Source: Candidatus Wallbacteria bacterium (GTDB lineage: Bacteria > Muiribacteriota > JAQTZZ01). From it: 31,978 nt of DNA. The notes beneath the pieces are model-generated. The model had not been told where the DNA came from, did not search any database, and saw only the letters and a program-made list of their open reading frames with translations. Made by a program: the position numbers and the translations under genes. Shown in pieces: positions 21,897-30,558 of this stretch (position 1 is its first letter; each line of letters opens with the position of its first letter). Location of the stretch: the NCBI GenBank assembly GCA_028687545.1, contig JAQTZZ010000048.1, positions 1-31,978 of the forward strand, read 5' to 3'.

Positions 21897-23305
21897 TGGA
21901 ATATCACAAGCTTACTCAAATTGACCTGGAATTTCTGGTTTCCCTCTGTGGAAGCGATCGGGTTCATACAGGAGACGCGATCAGTGAAGATTATCACAGG
22001 GACGAACTGACAGGGCTGCGGTCAGCTCCTGAAGCCCTGGTCGAAGTCAGGTGCACTGAAGAAATTTCGCGGATCATGAAATACGCTTATGAGCATTGCA
22101 TTCCTTTTACACCCAGAGGTCAGGGTACAGGTCTGGTCGGCGGGGCTGTGGCTCTTCATGGCGGCATCATGCTGATTCTCACAGGCATGAATCAGATCCT
22201 GGAACTGGATCAGGAAAACCTGACCCTGACTGTGGAATCCGGTGTAATGCTGATGGAAATCTCAAAGTATGCTGAAGACCACGATCTGCTGTACCCTCCT
22301 GATCCAGGGGAGAAGAGTGCGACCATCGGCGGCAACATCAGCACCAATGCGGGTGGGATGCGGGCAGTGAAATATGGGGTGACCAGGGACTATGTGAGAG
22401 GGCTTCAAATAGTGCTCCCGAATGGAAGCGTGCTGGAACTGGGCGGCAAGATTGTCAAGAACAGTTCCGGTTACAGTCTCAAGGATCTGATCATCGGTTC
22501 TGAAGGAACTCTGGCCATTGTCACCAGGGCGATCCTGAAACTCGTGCCGCTCCCTAGAAAGAAGATGAGCCTTCTGATTCCGTTCCCGACTCTGGAACAG
22601 GCGATCGAGACTGTGCCAAGGATTATCAATGCCAAGATCATTCCAACTGCCATAGAATACATGGTACGTGACGTGATTCTGGCTGCCGAAGATTTCCTGG
22701 GGAAGAACTTTCCCGACAAATCAGCTGACGCCTACCTGCTTCTCACATTCGACGGCAACAGCAGGGAGGAGATCGAGAAGAGCTTTGAGCGGGCGGCTGC
22801 GATTTGTCTTGAATCAGGTGCCCTGGATGTGCTGATTTCAGACACTCTGGAGCGGGAGGAATCGATCTGGAGCGCGCGCGGGGCCTTCCTGGAAGCGATC
22901 AAGGCTTCCACCAGCGCCATCGACGAATGCGATGTGGTGGTACCCCGCAATAGAGTCGCGGATTTTGTGAAGTATGCCAACTCCCTGCAGCCGGAACTTG
23001 GCATCCGGATCAAAAGCTTCGGTCACGCCGGAGATGGAAATCTCCACATCTATGCGCTTAGGGACGGGCTGAGCGAAAATGAATGGAAGCTGAAACTTGG
23101 ACAGGTTTTTGACCGTCTTTATGGAAAATCAAGGGAACTCGGCGGGCTTGTTTCAGGAGAGCACGGCATCGGCTTCGCTAAACTTCCCTACCAGGAATTG
23201 TCCATCGGCAAACAGGGAATGGAGCTGCAGAATCGGATCAAGGTGGCATTTGATCCGAAAAACATTCTCAATCCAGGCAAAGTTTGCCGTTCTGTCAGAT
23301 GCTGA
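21896..23305 (+). CDS. GlcD/LctD-type FAD-linked 2-hydroxyacid dehydrogenase
   Basis: This 469-residue flavoenzyme of the VAO/PCMH family has [16 protein letters not shown] (about 72-87), [21 protein letters not shown] and [18 protein letters not shown], all FAD-binding landmarks. The cap-domain end is [12 protein letters not shown] and S-G-E-H-G-I-G. No iron-sulfur domain is present. Placement after etfB-etfA supports an Etf-linked lactate (or glycolate or other 2-hydroxyacid) dehydrogenase that delivers electrons to Etf. By analogy with Acetobacterium woodii LctBCD it may couple to NAD and ferredoxin. The substrate is inferred. ATG 21896 is preferred over TTG 21893, with AGGA at good spacing. 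Confidence 0.92.
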   Translation: MEYHKLTQIDLEFLVSLCGSDRVHTGDAISEDYHRDELTGLRSAPEALVEVRCTEEISRIMKYAYEHCIPFTPRGQGTGLVGGAVALHGGIMLILTGMNQILELDQENLTLTVESGVMLMEISKYAEDHDLLYPPDPGEKSATIGGNISTNAGGMRAVKYGVTRDYVRGLQIVLPNGSVLELGGKIVKNSSGYSLKDLIIGSEGTLAIVTRAILKLVPLPRKKMSLLIPFPTLEQAIETVPRIINAKIIPTAIEYMVRDVILAAEDFLGKNFPDKSADAYLLLTFDGNSREEIEKSFERAAAICLESGALDVLISDTLEREESIWSARGAFLEAIKASTSAIDECDVVVPRNRVADFVKYANSLQPELGIRIKSFGHAGDGNLHIYALRDGLSENEWKLKLGQVFDRLYGKSRELGGLVSGEHGIGFAKLPYQELSIGKQGMELQNRIKVAFDPKNILNPGKVCRSVRC

Positions 23306-23925
23306 CACTCCAGGTTGCACTGACTTTCTTTGCGGCATCGATTGCCCTTGCGCTGGCGCCCGGTCCTGACAACATCTTCGTATTGACCCAGTCATCGCTC
23401 TCCGGCAGAAAAGCAGGCATTCTGATCACTCTCGGACTTTGTACAGGAATTCTTGTGCACAGCAGTGCGGTGGCGTTAGGAGTTGCTGTCTTTTTTCAGA
23501 GATCCAGGGCTGCTTTTTTTATCCTGAAATCACTGGGTGCCTGTTATCTCGGATATCTTGCTTTCCAGGCATTCAGAGCTGCAGACGCTGAACTCAGTTC
23601 AGGCACCGCTGTAGATGCTGCTCCCTTCAAGCTTTACTGCCGCGGCATCATCATGAATGTCACAAATCCCAAAGTGTCGATATTTTTCCTGGCTTTCCTG
23701 CCACAATTCGCTGATCCGCAGAGAGGGTCTGTACCGGTTCAACTGATGATGCTGGGAAGCCTGTTCATTCTGGCAACGATCCTGATTTTCAGCGCCATCG
23801 CTCTGCTGGCCGGAACGTTAGGACAATGGCTCAACCGCTCCCGGATAGCACAGAAAGTCATGCACAGAGTGGCTGGTACCGTATTCGCCTGCATCGCTGT
23901 AAAACTTGCAACTGCAGTCAGGTGA
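23299..23925 (+). CDS. LysE-family amino-acid/metabolite exporter
   Basis: This 208-residue inner-membrane protein has about six hydrophobic segments and the LysE/RhtB signature [16 protein letters not shown] near residues 17-32. Internal [19 protein letters not shown] also matches the family. The ATG at 23299 lies inside the last codons of the dehydrogenase gene (7-bp overlap), so it is co-translated with the Etf operon. LysE members export amino acids or related small molecules. The coupling suggests disposal of a product or overflow metabolite of the dehydrogenase pathway, but the substrate is unknown. Confidence 0.9.
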   Translation: MLTLQVALTFFAASIALALAPGPDNIFVLTQSSLSGRKAGILITLGLCTGILVHSSAVALGVAVFFQRSRAAFFILKSLGACYLGYLAFQAFRAADAELSSGTAVDAAPFKLYCRGIIMNVTNPKVSIFFLAFLPQFADPQRGSVPVQLMMLGSLFILATILIFSAIALLAGTLGQWLNRSRIAQKVMHRVAGTVFACIAVKLATAVR

Positions 23926-23961
23926 AACGGTTCTGCGGAACATTTCCAGATTGTTTGTGAT

Positions 23962-23991
23962 TTGAATTTTATCCGGAGACAGGTTTATAAT
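23962..23991 (+). promoter_or_regulatory. Promoter for the Spy/CpxP-like gene
   Basis: TTGAAT (23962-23967) and TATAAT (23986-23991) are 18 bp apart, 32 bp upstream of the ATG at 24024. The -10 is perfect. Confidence 0.6.
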
Positions 23992-24023
23992 CCACCATAA
24001 TTTCTACTAATCGGAGGTATGGG

Positions 24024-24656
24024 ATGAATCGGAAAGCATTGCTGATCGCTGCTCTGTTCGTTTTCTGCTGCGGCATTGTGGCAGCTACTGAAGAAGTGAA
24101 GAATGACAACGGACTGCAGGGGCTGATCGACAACCTGAGTCTCACAGGTGAAGTGAAAACGAAAGTGGACACGCTGATCAAAGATTTCAATGCCAAGAAG
24201 GAAGCCCTGAAACCTGAAGAAGTCATGGCAAAACGCGATTCGATGGAAGCCGAATTCGATGCCTCACTCAAGGCAGCGTTGGCCCCTGACCAGTATGCCC
24301 AGTACACCAAACTGCTTGAGGAAAAGAAGATGGCTCGCCAGAATGAGATGGCCGGAAAAATGATGGAAAAACTGATCGAAAAGCTCACCCTCACCACAGA
24401 CGAAGTGACTGCAGTCACACCGCTGGTCCAGGACATGTTCAAGCAGAGAACTGAACTGGCAGGCCAGAGGCCTGGCCGGGATGCCTCAGACGATGTCAAG
24501 AAGGCATTCATGGATAAAATGAAGGGGATTCAGCAGCAGTTCGAAGACAAGCTGAAAGCTGCGGTCACCGCCGACCAGTTCAAGCTGTTTGAGGACAGCA
24601 AAGGTGAACTGTTTGGAAGAGGCGGAGACAGGAAAGGCAGACCAGAAGGGAAATAG
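24024..24656 (+). CDS. Exported Spy/CpxP-like (LTxxQ-type) helical protein
   Basis: This 210-residue protein has a signal peptide (A-L-L-I-A-A-L-F-V-F-C-C-G-I-V-A-A). Two similar helical repeats follow, each of the form L-I-D/E-x-L-x-L-T, a helix, and A-A-x-x-x-D-Q-(Y/F)-x-x-(Y/F). The repeats are about residues 34-95 and 115-195 (N-L-S-L-T-G-E-V with L-A-P-D-Q-Y, and K-L-T-L-T-T-D-E-V with V-T-A-D-Q-F). This resembles Spy/CpxP-type periplasmic chaperones or metal-stress sensors, though the exact LTxxQ motif is not preserved. GGAGG sits six bases before the ATG. It neighbours a second efflux system, which often responds to envelope stress. The assignment is by pattern only. Confidence 0.6.
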   Translation: MNRKALLIAALFVFCCGIVAATEEVKNDNGLQGLIDNLSLTGEVKTKVDTLIKDFNAKKEALKPEEVMAKRDSMEAEFDASLKAALAPDQYAQYTKLLEEKKMARQNEMAGKMMEKLIEKLTLTTDEVTAVTPLVQDMFKQRTELAGQRPGRDASDDVKKAFMDKMKGIQQQFEDKLKAAVTADQFKLFEDSKGELFGRGGDRKGRPEGK

Positions 24657-24681
24657 TTTTTAGCTGATGATTTTATGTCTG

Positions 24682-24710
24682 AACAAGGCTCGGGAATCCC
24701 GGGCCTTGTT
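24682..24710. terminator. Long hairpin between convergent genes
   Basis: AACAAGGC-T-CGGG (24682-24694) pairs with CCCG-G-GCCTTGTT (24698-24710), giving a 13-bp stem with one T-G wobble and an AAT loop. It lies between the stops at 24656 and 24734. T-tracts are poor on both sides, so it may be a weak bidirectional terminator or an mRNA-stabilising end. Confidence 0.65.
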
Positions 24711-24733
24711 CATAAGTTGGAAGATGGTGCTTT

Positions 24734-26257
24734 TCAAAACAGCTTGAGAATGCTTTCATGGCCCAGACCGAAAAGTGTGAACTTATAGAGGGCGAAGTTG
24801 ATCAGATTGCTTGAATTTGTAACTTCAGATCCCTGGTAGGTGCTTAGATAGTCCAGATATTCGTCCAGGGAAATCTCACCTTTCTTGAAATTTTTATCTG
24901 CTTCCTTGAGCTGGATGGCGGACCTTCGCATGGCGATGTCGGATATCTCGCAGTCCATTTTTTTAGAGCGATAATCCTTCTGATAGGTCATGGCTGACAG
25001 ATAATCCTGGCGGTCAAGCAGCAGCAGGCTGTTTTTAAGCTTTTCAATGGCAAGCTGTTGATTCTTGATTTCAAGCTTGAGGCTTTTTCTGTCTAAAGGA
25101 ACGTCATAAGTCACGCCTACCAGCCAGCTTTTGCCGTCGAAAACACGGGAATCTCTCATCGATTCACCCTCTCCACGCTTCTGCCCGTTCAGCACCAGGT
25201 CCAGGTTGCCTCCAAGCTTGCGGGTGAGGTTTTTCAGATCAAGCTCGCCTTTTTTCAGTTCTTCACTGGCTGTAAGTCTGTCAGGATTATTTTCAAGCAG
25301 GGACTGCTTGATGCCTGCAAGTGTCGGTTCCGGAATTTTCTCTGCAATTTTGATCAGTTTTCCCACCAGAGTATCCACTTCGGCGGAACTGAGCCTGGTT
25401 GGTTTTTCGAAGAGAACTCCGAAATCAAGGTAGGATGCCTCAAGCTCGCAGGTAGCTTTCTGAAGCTCTTTCGCGGATTCATCGCGGGTCAGTTTAGTGG
25501 TAAGGTATTCGCTTTCTGAAAGTAATCTGGCCTTGTACTTACCGCTGTATTCGGTTTCCAGCTTCTGGTATCGGGCTAAACTGTTTTCCGTGATTTTCTG
25601 TTCAGCGTAGTTTAAAGAGATCGCACAGAGTTTTTCCAGCATCGACTGCAGCAGGGCATTCTCAGCCTTCAAAAGCTTTGTTTCCTGTATGCTCATCAGA
25701 TTCAGATAGTCGAGGCTGTGCTGGGCTCCGGCGATGGGAACAGTCAGATTGACACCGTATGTGTTGAGATATTTACTGGTGTAACCATCAGCGGATACTG
25801 CTGAAGAGACGGCGGTGAAATCCAGTTTATTCCCGTTCAGGTAAGAATGTCCGAAAGACAGGGTGGAGTCGTAATTTTCCTTTTCGGTCCGTGTGTTTAC
25901 ATAGCCGTAAGAGGACAAGCTGAAATCTTCCGCTGCGGTCGCTTTCTGATAACCTCTGCTGAATTTCCGGCGGGCTTCTTCGACTTCTGTTCCTGATTCG
26001 TCGGCTGTCGTGTCGGCACTGTAAACTTGCTCATAAACAATGCCTTTCTGATAATTATGGGTGAATTTCGGGATCAGCTTGTATTTCAACCGTTCCAGCT
26101 CGTTCTGATTGAGTTCGATCCGGTATTCCAGCCATTCGGCGCGGTAATCCAGGCTGTTTTCGAGGGCCAGTTTCGCGAGGTCTGAAAGTTCCAGTGCCCC
26201 AGCTCCTGTATTGAAAAACAGGAGCAGAAAAAATGATCTGAGGATTGTTTTTTTCAT
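24734..26257 (-). CDS. Second TolC-family outer-membrane efflux protein
   Basis: This 507-residue protein has a signal peptide (K-K-T-I-L-R-S-F-F-L-L-L-F-F-N-T-G-A-G-A) and the TolC-like first helix L-E-L-S-D-L-A-K-L-A-L-E-N-S-L-D-Y. It has a long helical hairpin repeat structure and the late landmark F-K-K-G-E-I-S-L-D-E-Y-L. ATG 26257 is preferred over the in-frame start at 26293, which adds a non-hydrophobic stretch. The ribosome site is weak. It is divergent from the adaptor-permease-ATPase operon starting at 26377 across a 119-bp shared promoter region, implying a complete tripartite pump. It is clearly diverged from the TolC-like protein at 6146, not a recent copy. Confidence 0.85.
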   Translation of the reverse strand: MKKTILRSFFLLLFFNTGAGALELSDLAKLALENSLDYRAEWLEYRIELNQNELERLKYKLIPKFTHNYQKGIVYEQVYSADTTADESGTEVEEARRKFSRGYQKATAAEDFSLSSYGYVNTRTEKENYDSTLSFGHSYLNGNKLDFTAVSSAVSADGYTSKYLNTYGVNLTVPIAGAQHSLDYLNLMSIQETKLLKAENALLQSMLEKLCAISLNYAEQKITENSLARYQKLETEYSGKYKARLLSESEYLTTKLTRDESAKELQKATCELEASYLDFGVLFEKPTRLSSAEVDTLVGKLIKIAEKIPEPTLAGIKQSLLENNPDRLTASEELKKGELDLKNLTRKLGGNLDLVLNGQKRGEGESMRDSRVFDGKSWLVGVTYDVPLDRKSLKLEIKNQQLAIEKLKNSLLLLDRQDYLSAMTYQKDYRSKKMDCEISDIAMRRSAIQLKEADKNFKKGEISLDEYLDYLSTYQGSEVTNSSNLINFALYKFTLFGLGHESILKLF

Positions 26258-26376
26258 CAATATTAAAATATCCGATCTTGAACCCAGTTGCAATCATGAA
26301 AACTTGAAAAAGAGTAATTTTATTGATTTTATCAGTGTGATATCATGTACCAATCTTCAGCCAAGAGGTTAAAGTG

Positions 26377-27666
26377 ATGCTAAAGAGAATTTCAGTTTAT
26401 ATTTTCATCCTTTTTTTACTGTATTCACATGCATTGGCAGCCGAATTCCGGATTGGTTTCGGCGGGAGTGACGACTCGGAAAAAGAAAAAGAAAGGAAAG
26501 GATACGGACTTTTCACAGTAGAAGTAAAGGATTTTACCAATGAAATCGACTGCACCGGAGCCCTTGTTTTCGAAAAGGAATATTATGCCGCTTCCCAGGT
26601 TGATTCCAGGATCTCCTGCCTGCTTTTAAGGGCCGGGGAATATATGGAGCAGGGAACACCTGTGATTCAGCTGGACAGTGGGGAAACTCTGGCCGGACTT
26701 CTGAGAACACGTGAAGAGTATCTCAGGATTTTTGATGAATCCGAGAAATTCAAGGCTGACTGCTGGTACAGACAGAATCAGGCTGAACGCGAAAAAAATC
26801 TGCTGGCTACCAAGTCTGAGTATTTCAGCAAGGAACTGTCTCTACTCCAGAAAGAAAAAGATTATTCTCTTAAAGAATATAATCTATCCCTGGAAAATTA
26901 CCTTCAGGTCATGAAGGATAAAAGTTCCAGCATCAACAACCCGTTTGACAGCAAAGAGTATATAGATGGGAAGACAAAACAGTATGAGGAGCAGCTCGAT
27001 ATGTACAGGCGGCTGCTTAAATATTATGAAAATCCTGAGATCAGGTTCGAATCAGATGAGCCTGCCATGATGTTCGAGTATCAGATCAATCCGGGAGATC
27101 AGATCACAAAGGACACCAAGCTTTATAAATATGGATTCATCAAGGATCTTTGCGTGATCTGCTATCTGGATGTTGATGATTTTTTTCTGATTGCAAATGG
27201 CACTACTGCTGAAATCTACTTCAAGTCTTTTGATGAGAATTATACGGGAGAAGTTGCTTTCAAGTTTCCTGTCCTGGAACGCAGGGAAACAGACAAGGTC
27301 TTCAAAGGCAAAATACTCCTCAAGCTCAGTGATGAACTGCCTGAGATTTTTCCAAACATGGAGTGTGAAACATCATTCAGGATCATGGATCAGAAGGCTA
27401 TAGTAGTCCCTGTAGAAGGAGTTACCCAGAAAAAATCGGATGAATCATTCGAATTTTCCTCTGGTAAGGGTGAAACCATCGCTTATGTGTATTTCGCTGA
27501 TGAGGAGAAAGTCAGCGAGCGCAAAGTCGAGCTGGGCTTTTCAAACGGCCAGGAAGTGGAAGTGAAGGAAGGGCTTTCCGCCGGAGACGTGATCGTGCTT
27601 GGCGATCTGGAAAAACTTTCAGACAAGCAGACTCTCAAAAAAAACCAGTTCAAGAAAGGCAAGTAA
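26377..27666 (+). CDS. Efflux adaptor protein (MacA/HlyD-like)
   Basis: This 429-residue protein has a signal peptide (I-S-V-Y-I-F-I-L-F-L-L-Y-S-H-A-L-A-A). After a short charged linker comes a barrel-sandwich half (about 80-110: L-L-R-A-G-E-Y-M-E-Q-G-T-P-V-I-Q-L-D-S), where the Q-G-T/D-x-L-x-x-L-D pattern is typical. A coiled-coil region follows at about 115-230, then beta-barrel segments and a C-terminal part with V-V-P-V-E-G-V and E-V-K-E-G-L-S-A-G-D-V-I-V, the usual membrane-proximal ending of adaptors. ATG 26377 follows AGAGG; a GTG at 26374 is also in frame. The permease follows after 10 bp. Confidence 0.85.
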   Translation: MLKRISVYIFILFLLYSHALAAEFRIGFGGSDDSEKEKERKGYGLFTVEVKDFTNEIDCTGALVFEKEYYAASQVDSRISCLLLRAGEYMEQGTPVIQLDSGETLAGLLRTREEYLRIFDESEKFKADCWYRQNQAEREKNLLATKSEYFSKELSLLQKEKDYSLKEYNLSLENYLQVMKDKSSSINNPFDSKEYIDGKTKQYEEQLDMYRRLLKYYENPEIRFESDEPAMMFEYQINPGDQITKDTKLYKYGFIKDLCVICYLDVDDFFLIANGTTAEIYFKSFDENYTGEVAFKFPVLERRETDKVFKGKILLKLSDELPEIFPNMECETSFRIMDQKAIVVPVEGVTQKKSDESFEFSSGKGETIAYVYFADEEKVSERKVELGFSNGQEVEVKEGLSAGDVIVLGDLEKLSDKQTLKKNQFKKGK

Positions 27667-27676
27667 TGAGGTTCAA

Positions 27677-28894
27677 ATGCTTGATTATGTCCTGTTTTCA
27701 CTGAAAAGCCTTTTTCTGCATAAATTGAGGACTTTTCTCAATCTGTCGGGCATTTCGATCGGAATCATGGCTTTAGTGGCGATTTATTCATTGTCCTTAG
27801 CCACAAAGCAGGAAATCGAAGGAGAACTTTCCCAGCTCGGTGGATCGGAACTTTACTATCTGGACTCGAAATACTCCCAGAAAAGCAGCGAGGATTCAGA
27901 TGATTACGATTACTACTACAATTCCCGTGTCATAACCAGACAGGAATTGAAGCAGCTGGCGAAAATCAAAGAGATCGGTATTTTATCCCTGATGGTACAT
28001 CTCGAAAAGGACGTCAAGTGCGGATCAATGGTCCAGTCAGGCACGATCATGGGAGTATCACCTGAATACCTGACAAAGATGACGAAAAAAAAGCTGATTG
28101 CCGGACGTTTCCTGACCGGAATCGACGACTGCACAGCCAACCGTTGCTGCCTGATCACGCAGAAAGGATTGAAGGCATTGAAGCAGAACGAAGGCCTTCT
28201 GAACAGGACTGTCAGTATCGGAGGTTCAAGTTTTACTGTAATAGGCATTATTCAGTCTGAGGTTAAAAACTCCAAACTTGTACAGTCCAATATCGAACTG
28301 GAAGCTTTCATTCCACTGAGTACAGCGCAGAAAATGGCAGGCGAGGACAGCTCAGTCCCTGTTTTCACGCTCCGCGACGATATTTCCGACAAGAACGCGG
28401 TTGTCACCAGGATCATCAATGACCTGACTGCCAGATGTTCCTATAAATATGATTACAAGATCACTTCCATGTCTGAAGTATTCAAAAAAGTGAACAATGT
28501 GATGAACATCGTGACTGCCGTAATCGGCGCGATCGGCGCGCTTTCGCTGCTTGTAGGAGGAATCGGGGTGATGAACATCATGCTGGTGTCTGTAGTTGAA
28601 CGCACCAGGGAGATCGGGATCAGAGTGGCTGTTGGAGCCCGCACGCGTGATCTTCTTTTCCAGTTCATGATCGAATCAATGACAGTCTGCATGTTTGGCG
28701 GGATACTGGGGATCCTGATGGGAGTGCTGCTGATTTTCGGCCTTTCCTATGTTCCGCATGTGCCTGTGGCTTATTCAGTCAACTCCATTTTTATCGGACT
28801 GGCTTTTTCAGCTGTGACAGGCTTGATTTTCGGGATCTATCCGGCGTTTAAAGCATCCAGGCTTGATCCGATAGAATGTCTTAGATACGAATGA
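27677..28894 (+). CDS. MacB-like ABC transporter permease (FtsX domain), second system
   Basis: This 405-residue inner-membrane protein has membrane segment 1 at about 20-42 (L-S-G-I-S-I-G-I-M-A-L-V-A-I-Y-S-L). The periplasmic core contains an unusual acidic/tyrosine run (D-D-Y-D-Y-Y-Y-N near 76). Three C-terminal membrane segments carry L-L-V-G-G-I-G-V-M-N-I-M-L and R-T-R-E-I-G-I-R-V-A-V-G-A, and the protein ends Y-P-A-F-K-A-S-R-L-D-P-I-E-C-L. ATG 27677 has GAGG at good spacing. The in-frame start at 27599 inside the adaptor gene is rejected. It pairs with the ATPase 13 bp downstream. Confidence 0.95.
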   Translation: MLDYVLFSLKSLFLHKLRTFLNLSGISIGIMALVAIYSLSLATKQEIEGELSQLGGSELYYLDSKYSQKSSEDSDDYDYYYNSRVITRQELKQLAKIKEIGILSLMVHLEKDVKCGSMVQSGTIMGVSPEYLTKMTKKKLIAGRFLTGIDDCTANRCCLITQKGLKALKQNEGLLNRTVSIGGSSFTVIGIIQSEVKNSKLVQSNIELEAFIPLSTAQKMAGEDSSVPVFTLRDDISDKNAVVTRIINDLTARCSYKYDYKITSMSEVFKKVNNVMNIVTAVIGAIGALSLLVGGIGVMNIMLVSVVERTREIGIRVAVGARTRDLLFQFMIESMTVCMFGGILGILMGVLLIFGLSYVPHVPVAYSVNSIFIGLAFSAVTGLIFGIYPAFKASRLDPIECLRYE

Positions 28895-28907
28895 AACGGT
28901 TGAAGAA

Positions 28908-29597
28908 ATGAAACTGATTCAAACAAAAAACCTCAAAAAAGTTTTTCAGCCTTCCAGGAAAGTGTCGATCAGCGCCCTGGGTGGAATCAGTATTGAAATC
29001 GGAGCCGGTGAATTTGTGGCTGTGATGGGTAAGTCCGGTTCAGGCAAGACCACGCTGATGGACATTCTGGGATGCCTTTCCCGTCCGTCTGAAGGTGAGT
29101 ATTATTACAGGGAAAAACTGGTAAGTTCGTTTTCCGCGAATCAGCTGGCCGCGATCCGGAACAGGGAAATCGGATTCGTGTTCCAGTCCTTTAACCTGCT
29201 GTCCAGGACCACTGCGCTGGAAAATGTGGCACTGCCGCTTGTTTATGCAAAAATCGGGCGCAAGGACCGTCAGAAGAAAGCTCATGACATTCTGGAGCGG
29301 GTGGGGCTCGGTGAACGCATGAAGCACCTTCCCAATGAATTGTCGGGCGGGCAGAAGCAGCGGGTGGCAATTGCCAGGGCCATGGTCAATGATCCGGGAC
29401 TGATCCTGGCTGACGAGCCTACAGGCAACTTGGATACTGCCTCAGGCATTGAGATCATGGAATTGTTCCATTCACTGCATGAAGAGGGGAAGACAATCGT
29501 TCTCGTCACGCATGAACTGGACATCGCGGCTTATGCACACCGGGTGATCACCCTCAAGGACGGGCTGGTGGTGTCGGATGTGACTAAAAACCAATAG
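28908..29597 (+). CDS. MacB/LolD-type ABC transporter ATP-binding subunit, second system
   Basis: This 229-residue ATPase has Walker A G-K-S-G-S-G-K-T (41-48), Q-loop in F-V-F-Q-S-F, signature L-S-G-G-Q (145-149), Walker B L-I-L-A-D-E (165-170) followed by P-T-G-N-L-D, and a switch His in L-V-T-H-E. All catalytic motifs are present. Gene order here is adaptor-permease-ATPase, whereas the first system is ATPase-adaptor-permease-adaptor, so the two clusters are not a simple tandem duplication. The ribosome site is GAAGAA-like and modest. Confidence 0.95.
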   Translation: MKLIQTKNLKKVFQPSRKVSISALGGISIEIGAGEFVAVMGKSGSGKTTLMDILGCLSRPSEGEYYYREKLVSSFSANQLAAIRNREIGFVFQSFNLLSRTTALENVALPLVYAKIGRKDRQKKAHDILERVGLGERMKHLPNELSGGQKQRVAIARAMVNDPGLILADEPTGNLDTASGIEIMELFHSLHEEGKTIVLVTHELDIAAYAHRVITLKDGLVVSDVTKNQ

Positions 29598-29607
29598 TCC
29601 CATCTTC

Positions 29608-29641
29608 CTCCCGAATCTTCGACTTCTTTGTCAGTCGGGAG
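29608..29641 (+). terminator. Inverted repeat after the second pump operon
   Basis: CTCCCGA (29608-29614) pairs with TCGGGAG (29635-29641) across a 20-base loop, followed by CTTTAATTT. The loop is long and the T-tract interrupted, so termination is possible but weakly supported. Confidence 0.4.
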
Positions 29642-29687
29642 CTTTAATTTACATGGATCTCGATACCTGTCTTGAGAATTTCCCTGT

Positions 29688-30056
29688 TCACACCAGACCG
29701 GCCAGAAATTTGGCAAGCCCGATCACCCGCACTCCGTCAGCGTTGAGATCGCAGTCTTCATCATCAACTACAAGGTATGAATAAGGGATACTGATCCTGG
29801 ATGAAAAGTAGCGCAACATGTGGCCGGGTTTCCGATCTGACACCTTGACTTCCACGGCAAACCACGGTTTTCCTGATTCAGTCACCAGAAAATCCACTTC
29901 CCTGCCGTCCAGATCCCGCAGAAACCATAATTCAGTCCTGTATCCCTCTGCATCGGTCAGAAAATGGACTAGTTTCAGAAGATGTGTTGCCACAAGGTTT
30001 TCAAGCTTTGCACCGGGATTTTCCTCAATCTCAGACCAGTCCCAGAGATAACCTTG
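29688..30056 (-). pseudogene. C-terminal fragment of a DUF4143 AAA-type ATPase
   Basis: The open minus-strand frame is about 122 codons. It reads Y-L-W-D-W-S-E-I, P-G-A-K-L-E-N-L-V-A-T-H-L-L-K, W-F-L-R-D-L-D-G-R-E-V-D-F-L-V-T and W-F-A-V-E-V-K-V-S-D. These are hallmarks of the DUF4143 C-terminal (nuclease-like) domain of prokaryotic DUF4143 ATPases of about 380-450 residues. The AAA domain is missing. An in-frame TAA (minus strand, 30057-30059) lies immediately upstream, so the gene is a remnant. A GTG at 29993 could start a 101-residue peptide, but no ribosome site supports it. Confidence 0.82.
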
Positions 30057-30072
30057 TTACAAATAATTTCTA

Positions 30073-30110
30073 CCAAAGTCAATTATTATGGCAATTTTAT
30101 TCGACTTTGG
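30073..30110 (+). repeat. 8-bp inverted repeat at a junction between two gene remnants
   Basis: CCAAAGTC (30073-30080) and GACTTTGG (30103-30110) flank a 22-base AT-rich spacer. It sits between the DUF4143 remnant and the surface-protein remnant and could mark a lost small mobile element. The evidence is only positional. Confidence 0.35.
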
Positions 30111-30160
30111 GGGAATTTTTCGGTGTCAACAAACTTGAGGAACACTTGAGGAAAATTGGG

Positions 30161-30384
30161 GACGCGTCTCGTCAGGCTGTTGTTGAGCTCTTCGCCTCTA
30201 TTCCTGAAATGCGGTATGTACTGGGCTTTTTCAGAATCCGGATGACATAGGTTCTGAAGGTTTCCATACCTTTCTGAACACCCCTGCCATAGATTTCAGC
30301 ACCCTGAAAAAGCTGCACATATATCACGGTTACTGGATCTACATGGAGGGAGAAGGTAAACTGGATTTTAATCAAAGCCATTGA
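30161..30384 (+). pseudogene. Frameshifted C-terminal fragment of a secreted/surface protein
   Basis: One frame reads A-V-V-E-L-F-A-S-I-P-E-M-R-Y-V-L-G-F-F up to a T5 tract (30227-30231). Adding one T joins it to Q-N-P-D-D-I-G-S-E-G-F-H-T-F-L-N-T and L-K-K-L-H-I-Y-H-G-Y-W-I-Y-M, ending TGA at 30382-30384. The pattern (a three-strand block, then Y-x-V-x-G-F, F-x-N-T, and a terminal G-Y-W-I-x-M) recurs at the C-terminus of large secreted repeat proteins of uncultivated bacteria. No start codon or signal peptide is present, so this is a gene tail. A sequencing error could explain the frameshift but not the missing N-terminal part. Confidence 0.55.
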
Positions 30385-30447
30385 ACAGATTTTGCGCTAA
30401 AAGGGAACCATGTTCATGGATGTTCCCAGGGCAATTTCAAAATAGCC

Positions 30448-30475
30448 TTGCTAAAGTCTGAATCCTAAATATAAT
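30448..30475 (+). promoter_or_regulatory. Promoter for the duplicated-module exported protein
   Basis: TTGCTA (30448-30453) and a perfect TATAAT (30470-30475) are 16 bp apart, 83 bp upstream of the ATG at 30559. The rest of 30385-30558 shows no gene. Confidence 0.5.
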
Positions 30476-30558
30476 TAGATTATAAAAGAGGACCTTTTGC
30501 AGAACGTCATTTGAGGTTATGCAAATGTCCCGGAGTATAAGTACAGCAGGGGGATAGT

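Noticed and set aside
30172-30381. Minus-strand 69-codon ORF
   Set aside because: The plus strand over the same bases encodes a recognisable, frameshifted surface-protein tail, which explains the openness of the minus frame.
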